A DNA stretch of 64,000 nucleotides from DATEKX01 sp963726785. GTDB lineage: Bacteria > Acidobacteriota > Blastocatellia > UBA7656. The DNA is taken from positions 1,116,001 to 1,180,000 of the forward strand of contig CAVSDJ010000008.1 in NCBI GenBank assembly GCA_963726785.1, given 5' to 3'. Made by a program: the position numbers and the translations under genes. Positions 35,953 to 44,778 of this stretch are shown here, piece by piece. The notes beneath the pieces are model-generated. The model was not told the origin of the DNA. It searched no databases and saw nothing but the letters and a program-made list of their open reading frames with translations. Each line of letters begins with the position of its first letter. The stretch's first letter is position 1.

Positions 35953-36603
35953 ATGAAGAAAAGAAAACGAGTCATCGCTGCAGCAGTATTAGCCGTTATT
36001 CTTTTCGCTGTCGGCTTCTACATAGTTTTCTTTATTCGCCTGGTCAAAGTCCCGACAGGCTCGATGAAAAACACGATCCTCCCGGGTGACCGTGTTGCCG
36101 TAAATATTGTCTTTAGACAGATCGAGCGCGGCGACATCGTTATATTCAAATTTCCTATGGACCCGTCGGTTCAATTTATACAGCGTGTAATCGGGCTGCC
36201 GGGCGAGAGCATTCGACTCCGTGACAAAAGAGTCTATATCAACGGTAATGAACTTTCTGAAAGACGGGTTTCGGTTGAGCGTGTATTGCCTGATGATCCA
36301 AGCCCGATGAAAGAGTTATCGGCAGATGGCGGAGGAAGCTACAGCGTGCTGTACAATAAAGCTGACCCCGGCGATCTGGATCTCTCTGATGATTTAATTC
36401 CGTATGGAATTAAGGAGCCGTTTCAAATTCCAGAAGGTAGTTACTTCGTAATGGGAGATAACCGCGATAACAGTCTTGACAGTCGTTTCTGGGGTGTTGT
36501 CCCGCGAGATTCGATAACGGGCAAAGCTTTTTTGATTTATTGGTCAGAAGATCCGCTCGATAAAAAGACTCGTTGGGATAGGACGTTTTCCAGATTGAGA
36601 TAG
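35953..36603 (+). CDS. lepB: signal peptidase I with Gln at the catalytic Lys position
   Basis: Type I signal peptidase, 216 residues: N-terminal membrane span (VIAAAVLAVILFAVGFYIVF), nucleophile motif VPTGSMKNTI with S37, box D FIQRVIGLPGE, and box E GDNRDNSLDSRFWG. The general base is normally the Lys in (V/I)KRxxGLPG. Here that position is Gln77 (codon CAG, one base from AAG). The enzyme may be inactive, or CAG may be a sequencing error. Another lepB elsewhere in the genome would be expected if the change is real. It is tightly linked to larE. Confidence 0.88.
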   Translation: MKKRKRVIAAAVLAVILFAVGFYIVFFIRLVKVPTGSMKNTILPGDRVAVNIVFRQIERGDIVIFKFPMDPSVQFIQRVIGLPGESIRLRDKRVYINGNELSERRVSVERVLPDDPSPMKELSADGGGSYSVLYNKADPGDLDLSDDLIPYGIKEPFQIPEGSYFVMGDNRDNSLDSRFWGVVPRDSITGKAFLIYWSEDPLDKKTRWDRTFSRLR

Positions 36604-36633
36604 CCGGCGCGTAATAAAATCGAGACTACGAGC

Positions 36634-37407
36634 ATGTCAAAAGATTCCTGGAATCCTTCGCAATACGAACGGTTTCGCAACGAGCGCAGTCAGCCTTTCT
36701 TTGATCTGATGGCGATGGTCGAACCTCGTCCGGCAATGCGTGTCGTTGATCTGGGGTGCGGCACGGGCGAGTTGACTGAGGTGCTTCACAAGCATCTTCA
36801 CGCGAGCGAAACGCTTGGAATAGATTCATCGGCGGCGATGCTTGCCAAAAGCGAGGCGCTCGCAGGCGACGGGCTGAGATTCGAGCAGCAGGATATCAGC
36901 GACTTCGCTGCCGATCATCATTATCACCTCGTATTCTCGAACGCCGCTTTGCACTGGACCGCTAATCATGAAGAGGTGCTTCGACGACTGACCGTTGCGC
37001 TTGTCGAAGGAGGCCAGCTTGCCGTGCAGGTTCCGGCTAACAACGACCATCCTGCTCACACGGTTGCGGCGGAATTAGCAAGCGAGTCTCCGTTTCATGA
37101 AGCGATGAATGGTTACAGGCGCGAGTGGCCCGTGTTGAAGCCGGAAGAGTACGCGGCGTTGTTGTACCGGCTGGGTTATCGCGAACAAGAAGTCAGATTG
37201 CAAGTCTACGGCCATGTGCTTCGGTCGCCCGAAGACGTGATCGAGTGGGTGAAAGGGACTTTGCTCACCGATTATGAAAAACGCATGCCTGCCGATTTGT
37301 ACGCAGAGTTTTTGAAGCAATATCGCGAGCGATTGCTTGCCGCGCTCGAAGACACTCGCCCTTACTTCTATCCGTTCAAGCGAATTCTCTTCCGTGCAAA
37401 ACTGTAG
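36634..37407 (+). CDS. trans-aconitate 2-methyltransferase-like SAM methyltransferase
   Basis: A 257-residue class I methyltransferase resembling Tam: WNPSQYERFRNERSQPFFDL, the SAM motif VVDLGCGTGELTEVL (about 38-52), and FSNAALHWTANHEEVLRRLT. Tam of E. coli methylates trans-aconitate, a spontaneous by-product of cis-aconitate. The true substrate here is unproved, but the whole-length layout matches. The 3' end overlaps a palindromic repeat. Confidence 0.82.
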   Translation: MSKDSWNPSQYERFRNERSQPFFDLMAMVEPRPAMRVVDLGCGTGELTEVLHKHLHASETLGIDSSAAMLAKSEALAGDGLRFEQQDISDFAADHHYHLVFSNAALHWTANHEEVLRRLTVALVEGGQLAVQVPANNDHPAHTVAAELASESPFHEAMNGYRREWPVLKPEEYAALLYRLGYREQEVRLQVYGHVLRSPEDVIEWVKGTLLTDYEKRMPADLYAEFLKQYRERLLAALEDTRPYFYPFKRILFRAKL

Positions 37408-37478
37408 GGGCGACCGTCTCTGGTCGCCCCAGAGTCAAGTAACACAGATCTGGGGCGACCAGAGACGGTCGCCCTTAC
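37404..37478. repeat. 28-base inverted repeat (GGTCGCCC type)
   Basis: Arms 37404-37431 and 37451-37478 match at 27 of 28 positions. Each arm itself contains GGCGACC and GGTCGCC, so nested hairpins are possible. It lies between convergent genes and overlaps the last bases of the methyltransferase. Such GGGGCGACC palindromes are widespread in environmental bacteria; their function is unclear. Confidence 0.7.
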
Positions 37479-37495
37479 ACGATCTGTAACGCGCT

Positions 37496-38266
37496 TTATT
37501 CATCTTGATTGAAAGAACCGTGACGGCCCGCGCCGCTTGCAAATCTGGTGGCTCCTGCCGATGTCTCTGCATTCAACGCATGGAGTCCGTGATTGAACTC
37601 GTTGGCGAGCGCCTCTTCAAAACTCAAATCGAATTGTTCATAAGCTGACAGGCGGTCGCCTCTGAGACAGACTTGCGGAAACGCGGCTATCTCGCGTGCG
37701 AGCGACTCTGCGGCTTGTCGAGCGGTTCCTTTCGGCACCACACGATTTGCGAGGCCGATGCTTTCCGCTTCGGCAGCAGAAACTGCTCGACCTGTCAAAA
37801 TGAGATCAAGCGCACGGCTGAGGCCTATCAATCGCGGCAGCCGAATAGTCCCGCCGTCAATCAAAGGTATCCCCCAGCGACGACAAAAAACGCCGACCGT
37901 CGCGTCTTCTTCCATCACTCGCAAATCGCACCAGAGCGCAAGCTCCAGCCCGCCCGCCACCGCATAGCCTGAGATGGCCGCGATGACAGGCTTTTTCAGC
38001 AACAAGCGCGACGGCCCCATAGGCCCATCGCCTGCGGCTTCCGTGCGATTGTGCCGCCCCGAAGCGATGGCTTTCAGGTCGGCTCCCGCGCAGAAAGTTC
38101 CTCCGTCGCCATAAAAGACTGCGGCCAGCGCTTCGTCGTCTTCGTCAAACGCGCGAAACGCAGCGACAAGTGCTTCGGCAGTCTCGCGATCAACTGCGTT
38201 GCGGACTTCCGGGCGGCTCATTATGACCGTAGTCACGGGGCCGTTCTTTTCGACGTTGACTGGCAT
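37496..38266 (-). CDS. enoyl-CoA hydratase/isomerase family protein
   Basis: A 256-residue crotonase-fold enzyme. The oxyanion-hole motifs are GGTFCAGADLKAIASG and ISGYAVAGGLELALWCDLRV. The active-site region around FCRRWGIPLIDGGTIRLPRL has the Glu of classical hydratases replaced, so it may act on other acyl-CoA thioesters. The last 30 residues (SAGATRFASGAGRHGSF) form a loose Gly/Ala tail common in actinobacterial and acidobacterial members. Substrate unknown. Confidence 0.88.
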   Translation of the reverse strand: MPVNVEKNGPVTTVIMSRPEVRNAVDRETAEALVAAFRAFDEDDEALAAVFYGDGGTFCAGADLKAIASGRHNRTEAAGDGPMGPSRLLLKKPVIAAISGYAVAGGLELALWCDLRVMEEDATVGVFCRRWGIPLIDGGTIRLPRLIGLSRALDLILTGRAVSAAEAESIGLANRVVPKGTARQAAESLAREIAAFPQVCLRGDRLSAYEQFDLSFEEALANEFNHGLHALNAETSAGATRFASGAGRHGSFNQDE

Positions 38267-38292
38267 AGCTCACCTCGCATCGTGCAAAAATG

Positions 38293-38321
38293 AAAGCGGC
38301 GATCATAATAATCGCCGCTTT
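38293..38321 (-). terminator. hairpin downstream of lemA
   Basis: Perfect 11-base arms (38293-38303, 38311-38321) with a 7-base loop, 55 bases beyond the lemA stop. On the minus strand the stem is followed by a short run of T from the arm and beyond. Good candidate for a rho-independent terminator. Confidence 0.65.
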
Positions 38322-38375
38322 GCTCGGAAGGCAACGCGCAGTTAACATTCCCGTTCGCTGCGCTTGTGTTGATGC

Positions 38376-39029
38376 TTAGAATTTGATGTCCGGGTTTTTG
38401 CGTGACCCTTCATCGGCTTGGAACAGTTCGGCTCTATCGTAACCCAGAAGGCCCGCAATCAGAACTTTGGGGAAGCTTTGACGAGACGTGTTGTATCCGG
38501 TGGCTTTCTCATTGTAATCGCGTCGCCCAACAACGATTCGCCGGTTGGTTCCCTCAACCGTGTCCTGAAGTTTCAAGAAATTCTGATTTGATTTCAACTC
38601 AGGATAACTTTCTTGAAGAGCTAACAAGCGGCTAAGAGCGCCCGACAACTGGTTATCAGCTTCGATCTTTTGATTTGGTGTAGCCCGCGGGTTAATCAGT
38701 CGCGAGCGGGCATTCGCAATTTCGCCAAAGACCGCCTGCTCCTGTTTTGTCACACCTTTGACGACTTCGACTAAATTTGGAATCAGTTCGGCGCGATTCT
38801 GAAGCTCTGTGTCTATGTTAGAAAAATATTGTCTCACTACTTCACGCTGGCCGTTCAGCGAGTTATATGAAGCTATCCCCCAAATCAGCAAAAGTGCAAG
38901 CACAACGCCGCCGATAATCAGCCCCATCGAGCGCTTTTTAGCCTGCGTTTGCATTTGACCTTGCTGCGTTGCAAATTCCTGGCGGAATTGCGCTTTTTCA
39001 TCTGTTTGCTGCTCAAAACGATTGCTCAT
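38376..39029 (-). CDS. LemA family protein
   Basis: A 217-residue protein with one N-terminal membrane span (MGLIIGGVVLALLLIWGIAS) followed by the long helical LemA domain (YNSLNGQREVVRQYFSNIDT, RAELIPNLVEVVKGVTKQEQ, FPKVLIAGLLGYDRAELFQ). Family members are membrane-bound coiled-coil proteins of unclear function, sometimes linked to envelope stress. A charged 33-residue N-terminal stretch precedes the span. It lies 18 bases after hflX on the same strand. Confidence 0.92.
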   Translation of the reverse strand: MSNRFEQQTDEKAQFRQEFATQQGQMQTQAKKRSMGLIIGGVVLALLLIWGIASYNSLNGQREVVRQYFSNIDTELQNRAELIPNLVEVVKGVTKQEQAVFGEIANARSRLINPRATPNQKIEADNQLSGALSRLLALQESYPELKSNQNFLKLQDTVEGTNRRIVVGRRDYNEKATGYNTSRQSFPKVLIAGLLGYDRAELFQADEGSRKNPDIKF

Positions 39030-39047
39030 GTTTTCCTCCTACGCTCC

Positions 39048-40817
39048 TTATCTCATTTCAAGCGCCTGTGCGATTTCCTTTATATCTCGTTTGCTTTTGC
39101 TCGCCGCCACGTCATCGAGCATTTCGCCAACGCGTTCGATCATAGGCAAAAGTGAATTGCGATTTCGCGCCGAGATTACGACTGCCGGATGTGCGCGCTT
39201 CATGTTTTCAAGCTCGTCTTCGTTCAAAAGATCAGCCTTGTTAAAGACGAGCAAACGTGGAATTTCTGACAGGTTCAGCTCTTCGAGTATCTTAACTACC
39301 GAAGCAATGTGATTCTCAAGCTGCGGACTGCTCGCATCAACCAGGTGAATCAGTATGTCCGACCCTTCCATCTCTTCAAGCGTTGCGCGAAAGGCCGTGA
39401 TCAAATCTGGCGGCAGGTCGCGTATGAAACCGACCGTGTCGTTGATGATCACTTCCTGATCGCGGGGCAACCGGAGCCTGCGGCTCGTCGGGTCGAGCGT
39501 CGCAAACATCCGATCTTCAGCCGCGACTGCAGATTCCGTGAGCACGTTCAGCAGCGTGGATTTCCCGGCGTTCGTGTAACCGACGATTGATATGATCGGC
39601 AAATCACGCCGCTCGCGCCTTGCCCTCTGCACACGACGGCTCGTGCGAATCTGCTCTATCTGTTTTTCGAGATGATGAATCCTATCGCGCACTCGGCGGC
39701 GATCAACTTCGAGCTTCGTTTCGCCCGGCCCGCGTCCGCCGATTCCGCCCATCAGCCGTGACATCTCCGTGCCTGAGCCTGTCAATCGCGGCAGCATGTA
39801 TTTCAACTGCGCAAGCTCGACTTGAATCTTTCCCTCACGGCTCTGCGCGCGCTGGGCGAATATGTCCAGAATCAGTTGCGTTCGATCTATGATCTTCAAA
39901 TCGGTCGCTTCGTTGATGGCTCGAACCTGCGCCGAGGCGAGGTTTTGATCGAATATGATCGCGTCCGCGCCAAGTTGAAGACTGCGTATGATCAATTCGT
40001 CGAGCTTGCCTCGGCCCAAGAGCGAACGCGGGTCGAGTTTCTGCCGCCGCTGCACTACGGAATCGAGCACGACGACGCCTGACGAGCGCGCAAGCTCGCG
40101 CAATTCTTCGAGCGACTCCTGCGCCGCCGCTACGCTCGCGGTCGTCACGCTCACAAGTATTGCGCGGTCGCGGTGGTCGCGTGGGTTGCGGACGTGGCGC
40201 GCGCGCGCGACTTCCTCTTCGAGCGACTCGATCAAATCAATGAAATCAACGTCAAGCTGGCTCGGCGGGCGAGGATCGAGAAAGCCCCAGACCGCAGGCG
40301 GCTCCGGCTGCTTGAGCGCCTCGTCAAGCTCGTCCATTTCCGCCTGTGCCTTAGGCAAACCATTGCCGCTTGCGGGCAGCAGATGAGCCGCGCGAACAAG
40401 GCCGGGCAATCCATCGCTGCGCACATCAATCGCCGCCATCAGGTCGAGCCTGAGTAAGGCAAGATCGGTCAGGTCGTCTTGCGTGAGACCTTCTCCGGCA
40501 AGGTGCGTGTGCAGGCAGCGAAGCCCGCGAAAGCGAGTCTCGCCCACGCGCACGCGCTTCAAATCGGGCAGGACTATGCTGCGCGCGTTGCCTACGACGA
40601 CGTATTCGACATAGCCGCTTCGATTGACGAGCACGCCTATTTGCCGGTTGATTTCGTGCGAAGCTTCGGACATCTGGCGCGCAAATTCTTGCGTGACGAT
40701 CTGGCGCGGCGGGATGCGGCGGTTATAAAGCTTTTCGAGGCGTTGAATCTGATTGTGCTTTAGCCCCTGGATGTTCCCTTCGATATTACTAATGGTTATT
40801 TCCTCCACTGAATACAA
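39048..40817 (-). CDS. hflX: ribosome-associated GTPase HflX (long form)
   Basis: HflX binds and splits stalled ribosomes under stress. The 589-residue protein is longer than E. coli HflX. An N-terminal extension of about 160 residues (NIQGLKHNQIQRLEKLYNRR onward) precedes the HflX domain (LDSVVQRRQKLDPRSLLGRG, GGIGGRGPGETKLEVDRRRV). The GTPase domain follows: GYTNAGKST, DTVGFIRDLP, NKADLL. The extended form is known in several phyla. It starts 17 bases before the probable promoter region shared with the divergent hfq-like gene and is followed by lemA. Confidence 0.93.
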   Translation of the reverse strand: MYSVEEITISNIEGNIQGLKHNQIQRLEKLYNRRIPPRQIVTQEFARQMSEASHEINRQIGVLVNRSGYVEYVVVGNARSIVLPDLKRVRVGETRFRGLRCLHTHLAGEGLTQDDLTDLALLRLDLMAAIDVRSDGLPGLVRAAHLLPASGNGLPKAQAEMDELDEALKQPEPPAVWGFLDPRPPSQLDVDFIDLIESLEEEVARARHVRNPRDHRDRAILVSVTTASVAAAQESLEELRELARSSGVVVLDSVVQRRQKLDPRSLLGRGKLDELIIRSLQLGADAIIFDQNLASAQVRAINEATDLKIIDRTQLILDIFAQRAQSREGKIQVELAQLKYMLPRLTGSGTEMSRLMGGIGGRGPGETKLEVDRRRVRDRIHHLEKQIEQIRTSRRVQRARRERRDLPIISIVGYTNAGKSTLLNVLTESAVAAEDRMFATLDPTSRRLRLPRDQEVIINDTVGFIRDLPPDLITAFRATLEEMEGSDILIHLVDASSPQLENHIASVVKILEELNLSEIPRLLVFNKADLLNEDELENMKRAHPAVVISARNRNSLLPMIERVGEMLDDVAASKSKRDIKEIAQALEMR

Positions 40818-41146
40818 ACTAGCAATAACATTCTACACCAATCTCTCACCGGATTCACGGAGTTTCAATCGAACTGACGCGCATCGCTTGTGTTAATTGA
40901 TTTTGTTTTCTGCTGGCGCGCGCGTGCGACTTGCCTTTGATTTACATTTGAGCTACTATCAAGCCATTCTGAACGGTAGACAGTAACCCGCGTTAAATCT
41001 AGCTGGAACACTACCCAGTTTATCAGCGTCGACGCATACCTATACCATGCGCGTTCGGCTCTGGTAATTGAAATTGATTAAACCAGCCGGAAGGCTTACG
41101 GCGAAAGATTGCCGTTCAGGAAATGAATTCTTTTGGAGGATGTGTG
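40818..41146. other. divergent intergenic region between hflX and the hfq-like gene
   Basis: About 330 bases without a gene. It must hold promoters for both directions, but I found no pair of boxes good enough to name. The GGAGGA at 41135-41140 is the binding site of the hfq-like gene. Confidence 0.4.
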
Positions 41147-41509
41147 GTGAACAGAAAACTAATAAGACCGACGCTGGCTGAGGTGAGAGAAAGGAACGAG
41201 CGCGACTCGCAACAACGTCGCAGTAATGCTCCGACTGATCAAAACCGCAAGCGCGTGCCACCTGAGCAGACTCATGCTGAAAGCTTCTATTATAAAAAGC
41301 AGATGGACAATAAGACACAAATGGTCATCGTGCTTCAAGACGGCGAAGAGCTTCGCGGAAGCATAGAGTGGTACGATAGGGCCTGCATCAAGCTGCATCG
41401 CCTGGAAGGGCCGAACCTTCTTGTGCTCAAGCACAACATAAAATATATGTACAAGGCTGACGAGGGCGACGACGGCGACGACAGCGACGAGATGTCGTCC
41501 GACGAATAA
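41147..41509 (+). CDS. Hfq-like Sm protein with N-terminal extension and acidic tail
   Basis: A 120-residue protein. Residues 45-104 form an Sm/Hfq-like domain: ESFYYKKQMDNKTQMVIVLQ (Sm1) and NLLVLKHNIKYMYKADE (Sm2, compare YKHAIS of Hfq). Residues 1-44 are basic and probably disordered; residues 105-120 are almost all acidic (DEGDDGDDSDEMSSDE). Hfq hexamers pair small RNAs with mRNAs. Here the acidic tail is reminiscent of the Hfq C-terminal tip that helps RNA release (inference). GTG 41147 is chosen because GGAGGA lies 6 bases upstream. Confidence 0.8.
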   Translation: MNRKLIRPTLAEVRERNERDSQQRRSNAPTDQNRKRVPPEQTHAESFYYKKQMDNKTQMVIVLQDGEELRGSIEWYDRACIKLHRLEGPNLLVLKHNIKYMYKADEGDDGDDSDEMSSDE

Positions 41510-41554
41510 GCAGCCGTTGCAAGAGGAAAGTCCCACTTCGTCTTCTCTCTATAA

Positions 41555-42586
41555 ATGAACTGCGTGACGCGAGCACCTAATAGCCCCAACAAGCCGCGCG
41601 TCGGAATCACACTTGGAGACCCGGCAGGCATTGGCCCGGAGATCGTGCTGAAGTCTGTCGCCGAGTCTCAGGTGCGCGAAGCTTGTCTGCCAATCATCAT
41701 CGGCGATGCAGCCGAGCTTCGCAATCAAGCGCGCAAACTCGGTCTAGCTTGCGACTACAGGGCTCTTTCAGAAAACGAGTTATCACCAGACCTCACGGAC
41801 GAGATTGTAATTTGCGACACGGGCAGCGAGATTGAGCGCGTCGAGTGGGGCGTGCTTTCATCGGCTGCGGGAAACGCGGCTATAAAAGCAATCGAAGCGG
41901 GTGCGAGGTTATGTCTTGCGGGCAAGCTCGACGCAATTGCAACCGCGCCCATCAACAAAGAAGCTCTGCGACTTGCGGGGTCTGCTTTTCCCGGCCATAC
42001 TGAAATGCTTGCGTCGCTGTGCGGAGTAAGCGATTCGTTGATGTGCTTTTTTGCGGGCGACCTCAGAGTCTTTCTTTTTACTATTCACATGAGTTTGGCT
42101 GACGCGATAAAAGCTATTACGAAAGAGCGCGTTGCGCGCGCAATCGTTTTAGCGGATCGCGAGCTTCGCAGGTTCGGCATCGTTCGCCCGCGCATCGCCG
42201 TGGCGGGACTGAATCCGCACGCCGGAGAACACGGATTGTTCGGCTGCGAAGAAGAGCGCGAAATCGAACCTGCTATCCAAGAGTGCCGCGCTCTGCACGA
42301 CATCGAAGTGAGCGGCCCCTTCCCTGCCGACACGTTGTTCGTGCGAGCGGGGCGGGGCGAATTCGATGCTGTGGCGGCCTGTTATCACGATCAGGGATTG
42401 ATTGCAGTCAAGTGCATGGCGTTTGGCGAAGCGGTGAATGTGACGCTGGGCCTTCCGATCATTCGGACTTCGGTAGATCACGGCACAGCATTCGACATAG
42501 CCGGTCGCAATATGGCCGATCACGGCAGTCTGGTCGAAGCGATAAAGTTAGCGGCTCGGCTTGTAATCGCCGAACGCTCGACATGA
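41555..42586 (+). CDS. pdxA: 4-hydroxythreonine-4-phosphate dehydrogenase
   Basis: It oxidises 4-phosphohydroxy-L-threonine in the DXP-dependent pathway of pyridoxal phosphate synthesis. The 343-residue protein has the family start VGITLGDPAGIGPEIVLKSV, the metal ligands in FPGHTEMLA and GLNPHAGEHGLFG, and the end TSVDHGTAFDIAGRNMADHG. It is full length. The stop overlaps an upstream ATG of the next gene, so coupling is possible. Confidence 0.95.
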   Translation: MNCVTRAPNSPNKPRVGITLGDPAGIGPEIVLKSVAESQVREACLPIIIGDAAELRNQARKLGLACDYRALSENELSPDLTDEIVICDTGSEIERVEWGVLSSAAGNAAIKAIEAGARLCLAGKLDAIATAPINKEALRLAGSAFPGHTEMLASLCGVSDSLMCFFAGDLRVFLFTIHMSLADAIKAITKERVARAIVLADRELRRFGIVRPRIAVAGLNPHAGEHGLFGCEEEREIEPAIQECRALHDIEVSGPFPADTLFVRAGRGEFDAVAACYHDQGLIAVKCMAFGEAVNVTLGLPIIRTSVDHGTAFDIAGRNMADHGSLVEAIKLAARLVIAERST

Positions 42587-42603
42587 ATTCCGGGAGATTA
42601 ATG

Positions 42604-43665
42604 ATGAGATTTGCTCTAATCGTTTTGTTGATCTTTACTACCTTTCTGATTTCATTTGGCGGGCCTCGACCTGCCAATCAGGAAAGCGTTGACACGCTTC
42701 GCCTGCCCGAAGAGAAGCACCTGAAAAATATTCGGCAGCTAACGTTCGGCGGTGAAAACGCCGAAGCCTATTTCTCTGCCGACGGGAAGAAGTTGATTTT
42801 CCAATCAACTCGCGGCGATTACCCGTGCGATCAAATCTACGAAATCAACACGGACGGCTCCGGCCTCAAACAGCTTTCCAATGGCAAAGGCCGCACAACC
42901 TGCTCGTACTATTTCCCCAACGGCAAGCGCATCATTTATTCTTCGACTCACATGGCCAACCCCGCTTGCCCTCCGAAGCCGGATTATTCGCGCGGCTACG
43001 TCTGGGCTATTTATCCGGGCTACGAAATCTTCAGCGCCGCGCCGGATGGGTCAGACATCAAGAACATCACGCGCGTAGATGGCTACGATGCCGAAGCTAC
43101 GATTGCGCCGAACGGCAAAAGAATCGTTTTCACTTCTATGCGCGATGGCGACTTAGACATCTACACGATGGACCTGGATGGCAAAAACGTGAAACGACTG
43201 ACGAATGAGCTTGGGTATGACGGCGGGCCGTTCTGGTCTTACGACAGCAAATGGATAGTCTTTCGCGCGCATCACCCGAAGTCTGAAAAAGATATCGCGG
43301 ATTACAAATCGCTTCTCAAAGAGAATCTGATTCGGCCCACGACGCTCGATATTTGGGTGATGAAAGCCGACGGCACCGGCAAGCGACAAATCACGAGCAA
43401 TGGCAAAGCCAACTTCGCGCCTTACTTCTTTCCCGACGGCAAGCGAATAATTTTTTCATCGAATCAAAACGATCCGAAAGGACGCGACTTTGATCTTTTT
43501 TCAGTAAACATTGATGGCAGCGGCCTTGAACGCCTAACGTATAACAACACCTTCGACGGCTTCCCTATGTTCAGCCCCGACGGAAAGAAGATCGTCTTCG
43601 CCTCGAATCGCAACAGCAAATCTCAGGGCGAAACGAATGTCTTCATCGCCGATTGGGTAGAGTAG
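42604..43665 (+). CDS. exported TolB-like beta-propeller protein
   Basis: A 353-residue protein with a signal peptide (MRFALIVLLIFTTFLISFGG) and six or so PD40/TolB-type repeats: AYFSADGKKLIFQSTRGD, SYYFPNGKRIIYSSTHM, ATIAPNGKRIVFTSMRDG, PYFFPDGKRIIFSSNQND, PMFSPDGKKIVFASNRNS. These fold into a six-bladed propeller in the periplasm. It lacks the TolB N-terminal domain, so it is probably a stand-alone propeller, not the Tol-Pal TolB. ATG 42604 is preferred because GGGAG lies 7 bases upstream. Confidence 0.85.
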   Translation: MRFALIVLLIFTTFLISFGGPRPANQESVDTLRLPEEKHLKNIRQLTFGGENAEAYFSADGKKLIFQSTRGDYPCDQIYEINTDGSGLKQLSNGKGRTTCSYYFPNGKRIIYSSTHMANPACPPKPDYSRGYVWAIYPGYEIFSAAPDGSDIKNITRVDGYDAEATIAPNGKRIVFTSMRDGDLDIYTMDLDGKNVKRLTNELGYDGGPFWSYDSKWIVFRAHHPKSEKDIADYKSLLKENLIRPTTLDIWVMKADGTGKRQITSNGKANFAPYFFPDGKRIIFSSNQNDPKGRDFDLFSVNIDGSGLERLTYNNTFDGFPMFSPDGKKIVFASNRNSKSQGETNVFIADWVE

Positions 43666-43679
43666 GATTAAGCAGTAAA

Positions 43680-43747
43680 CAGTACCGCGAGCGATAGCGA
43701 GCGGGTTGGCTTAACAGACGACCCGCTCGCTATCGCTCGCGGTACTG
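43680..43747. repeat. 27-base inverted repeat, full copy of the GCGAGCGGGT family
   Basis: Perfect arms 43680-43706 and 43721-43747 with a 14-base loop between convergent genes. The inner half of each arm is the GCGAGCGGGT/ACCCGCTCGC word also seen at 6178 and 21081. The outer part (CAGTACCGCGAGCGATA) is present only here in full. Confidence 0.75.
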
Positions 43748-43762
43748 AGTTTACGTATTCAA

Positions 43763-44752
43763 TCAGCGATTCACCGCGCCCATCATCGCTTCAGGATATC
43801 GAGTTCCCGCGGCAACTCCTTTCGGCGCTACTTCGTCTATCTGCCGAAGATCGTCTTCGGAAAGCGTGACATCCAACGCCCCCGCGTTCTCTTCGAGATA
43901 CTTGCGCCGCTTGGTTCCGGGAATCGGAACGATGTCTTCGTCTTGAGCCATCACCCACGCCAGCGCGAGCTGGGCCGGAGTGCATCCTTTCTCTTTGGCC
44001 ATCTCCTCAATGCGACGAACCAGTTCCAGATTCTTATCGAAGTTCTCGCCTTGAAACCGAGGCGAATGTCGCCTGTAATCATCTTCAGCCAGATCATCGA
44101 AACTCTTGATCTGACCCGTTAGAAATCCGCGACCGAGCGGGCTGTATGCGACAAAACCTATGCCAAGTTCCCGGCACGTGGCAAGCAGACCGTTTTCAGG
44201 GTCACGACTCCAAAGAGAGTATTCGGTTTGCAGCGCGGCAATCGGATGAACCGCCTGAGCGCGACGCAGAGTTTCAGACGAAGCCTCGGAAAGACCCAGG
44301 TATCTGACCTTGCCTTCTTTGACCAATTCAGCCATCGCGCCGACAGTCTCTTCTATCGGCGTGTCAGGGTCTACGCGATGCTGGTAGTAAAGGTCTATTG
44401 TCTCTACGCCAAGGCGACGCAGACTGCCTTCGCAAGACTCGCGCACATACTCCGGCTTCCCGTTGACGCCGCGAATCGTAGGGTCAACATCGCTGCGAAC
44501 TATGCCGAACTTAGTAGCCAGTATCACCTCCTGGCGGCGACCACGAACGGCTCGCCCGATAAGTTCTTCGTTTTTGTATGGCCCGTACATATCGGCAGTA
44601 TCGAGAAAGTTGATGCCGAGTTCGAGCGCTCTATAAATAGTAGCGATAGATTCATGGTCATCGCTATCTCCGTAAAATTCCGACATCCCCATGCAGCCCA
44701 GTCCCATTGCCGAGACCGTAAGACCGCTTCTACCTAATTCTCGTGTCTTCAT
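43763..44752 (-). CDS. aldo/keto reductase
   Basis: A 329-residue NADPH-dependent oxidoreductase with a TIM barrel. The catalytic tetrad is visible as Asp and Tyr in FLDTADMYG, Lys in ATKFG and His in LYYQHRVDP. The overall pattern (TRELGRSGLTVSAMGLGCMG, IPIPGTKRRKYLEENAGAL) is that of the AKR13/YakC-type group. ATG 44752 has AAAGGA upstream; an in-frame ATG 30 bases earlier lacks one. It lies 26 bases after the quinone reductase gene on the same strand. Substrate unknown. Confidence 0.92.
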   Translation of the reverse strand: MKTRELGRSGLTVSAMGLGCMGMSEFYGDSDDHESIATIYRALELGINFLDTADMYGPYKNEELIGRAVRGRRQEVILATKFGIVRSDVDPTIRGVNGKPEYVRESCEGSLRRLGVETIDLYYQHRVDPDTPIEETVGAMAELVKEGKVRYLGLSEASSETLRRAQAVHPIAALQTEYSLWSRDPENGLLATCRELGIGFVAYSPLGRGFLTGQIKSFDDLAEDDYRRHSPRFQGENFDKNLELVRRIEEMAKEKGCTPAQLALAWVMAQDEDIVPIPGTKRRKYLEENAGALDVTLSEDDLRQIDEVAPKGVAAGTRYPEAMMGAVNR

Positions 44753-44778
44753 GTTTTTCCTTTCTTCGTTGAAATGAT

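Noticed and set aside
41555..42586. Operon of pdxA with vitamin B6 partners
   Set aside because: The overlapping downstream gene is a TolB-like propeller with no link to B6; no pdxJ nearby.
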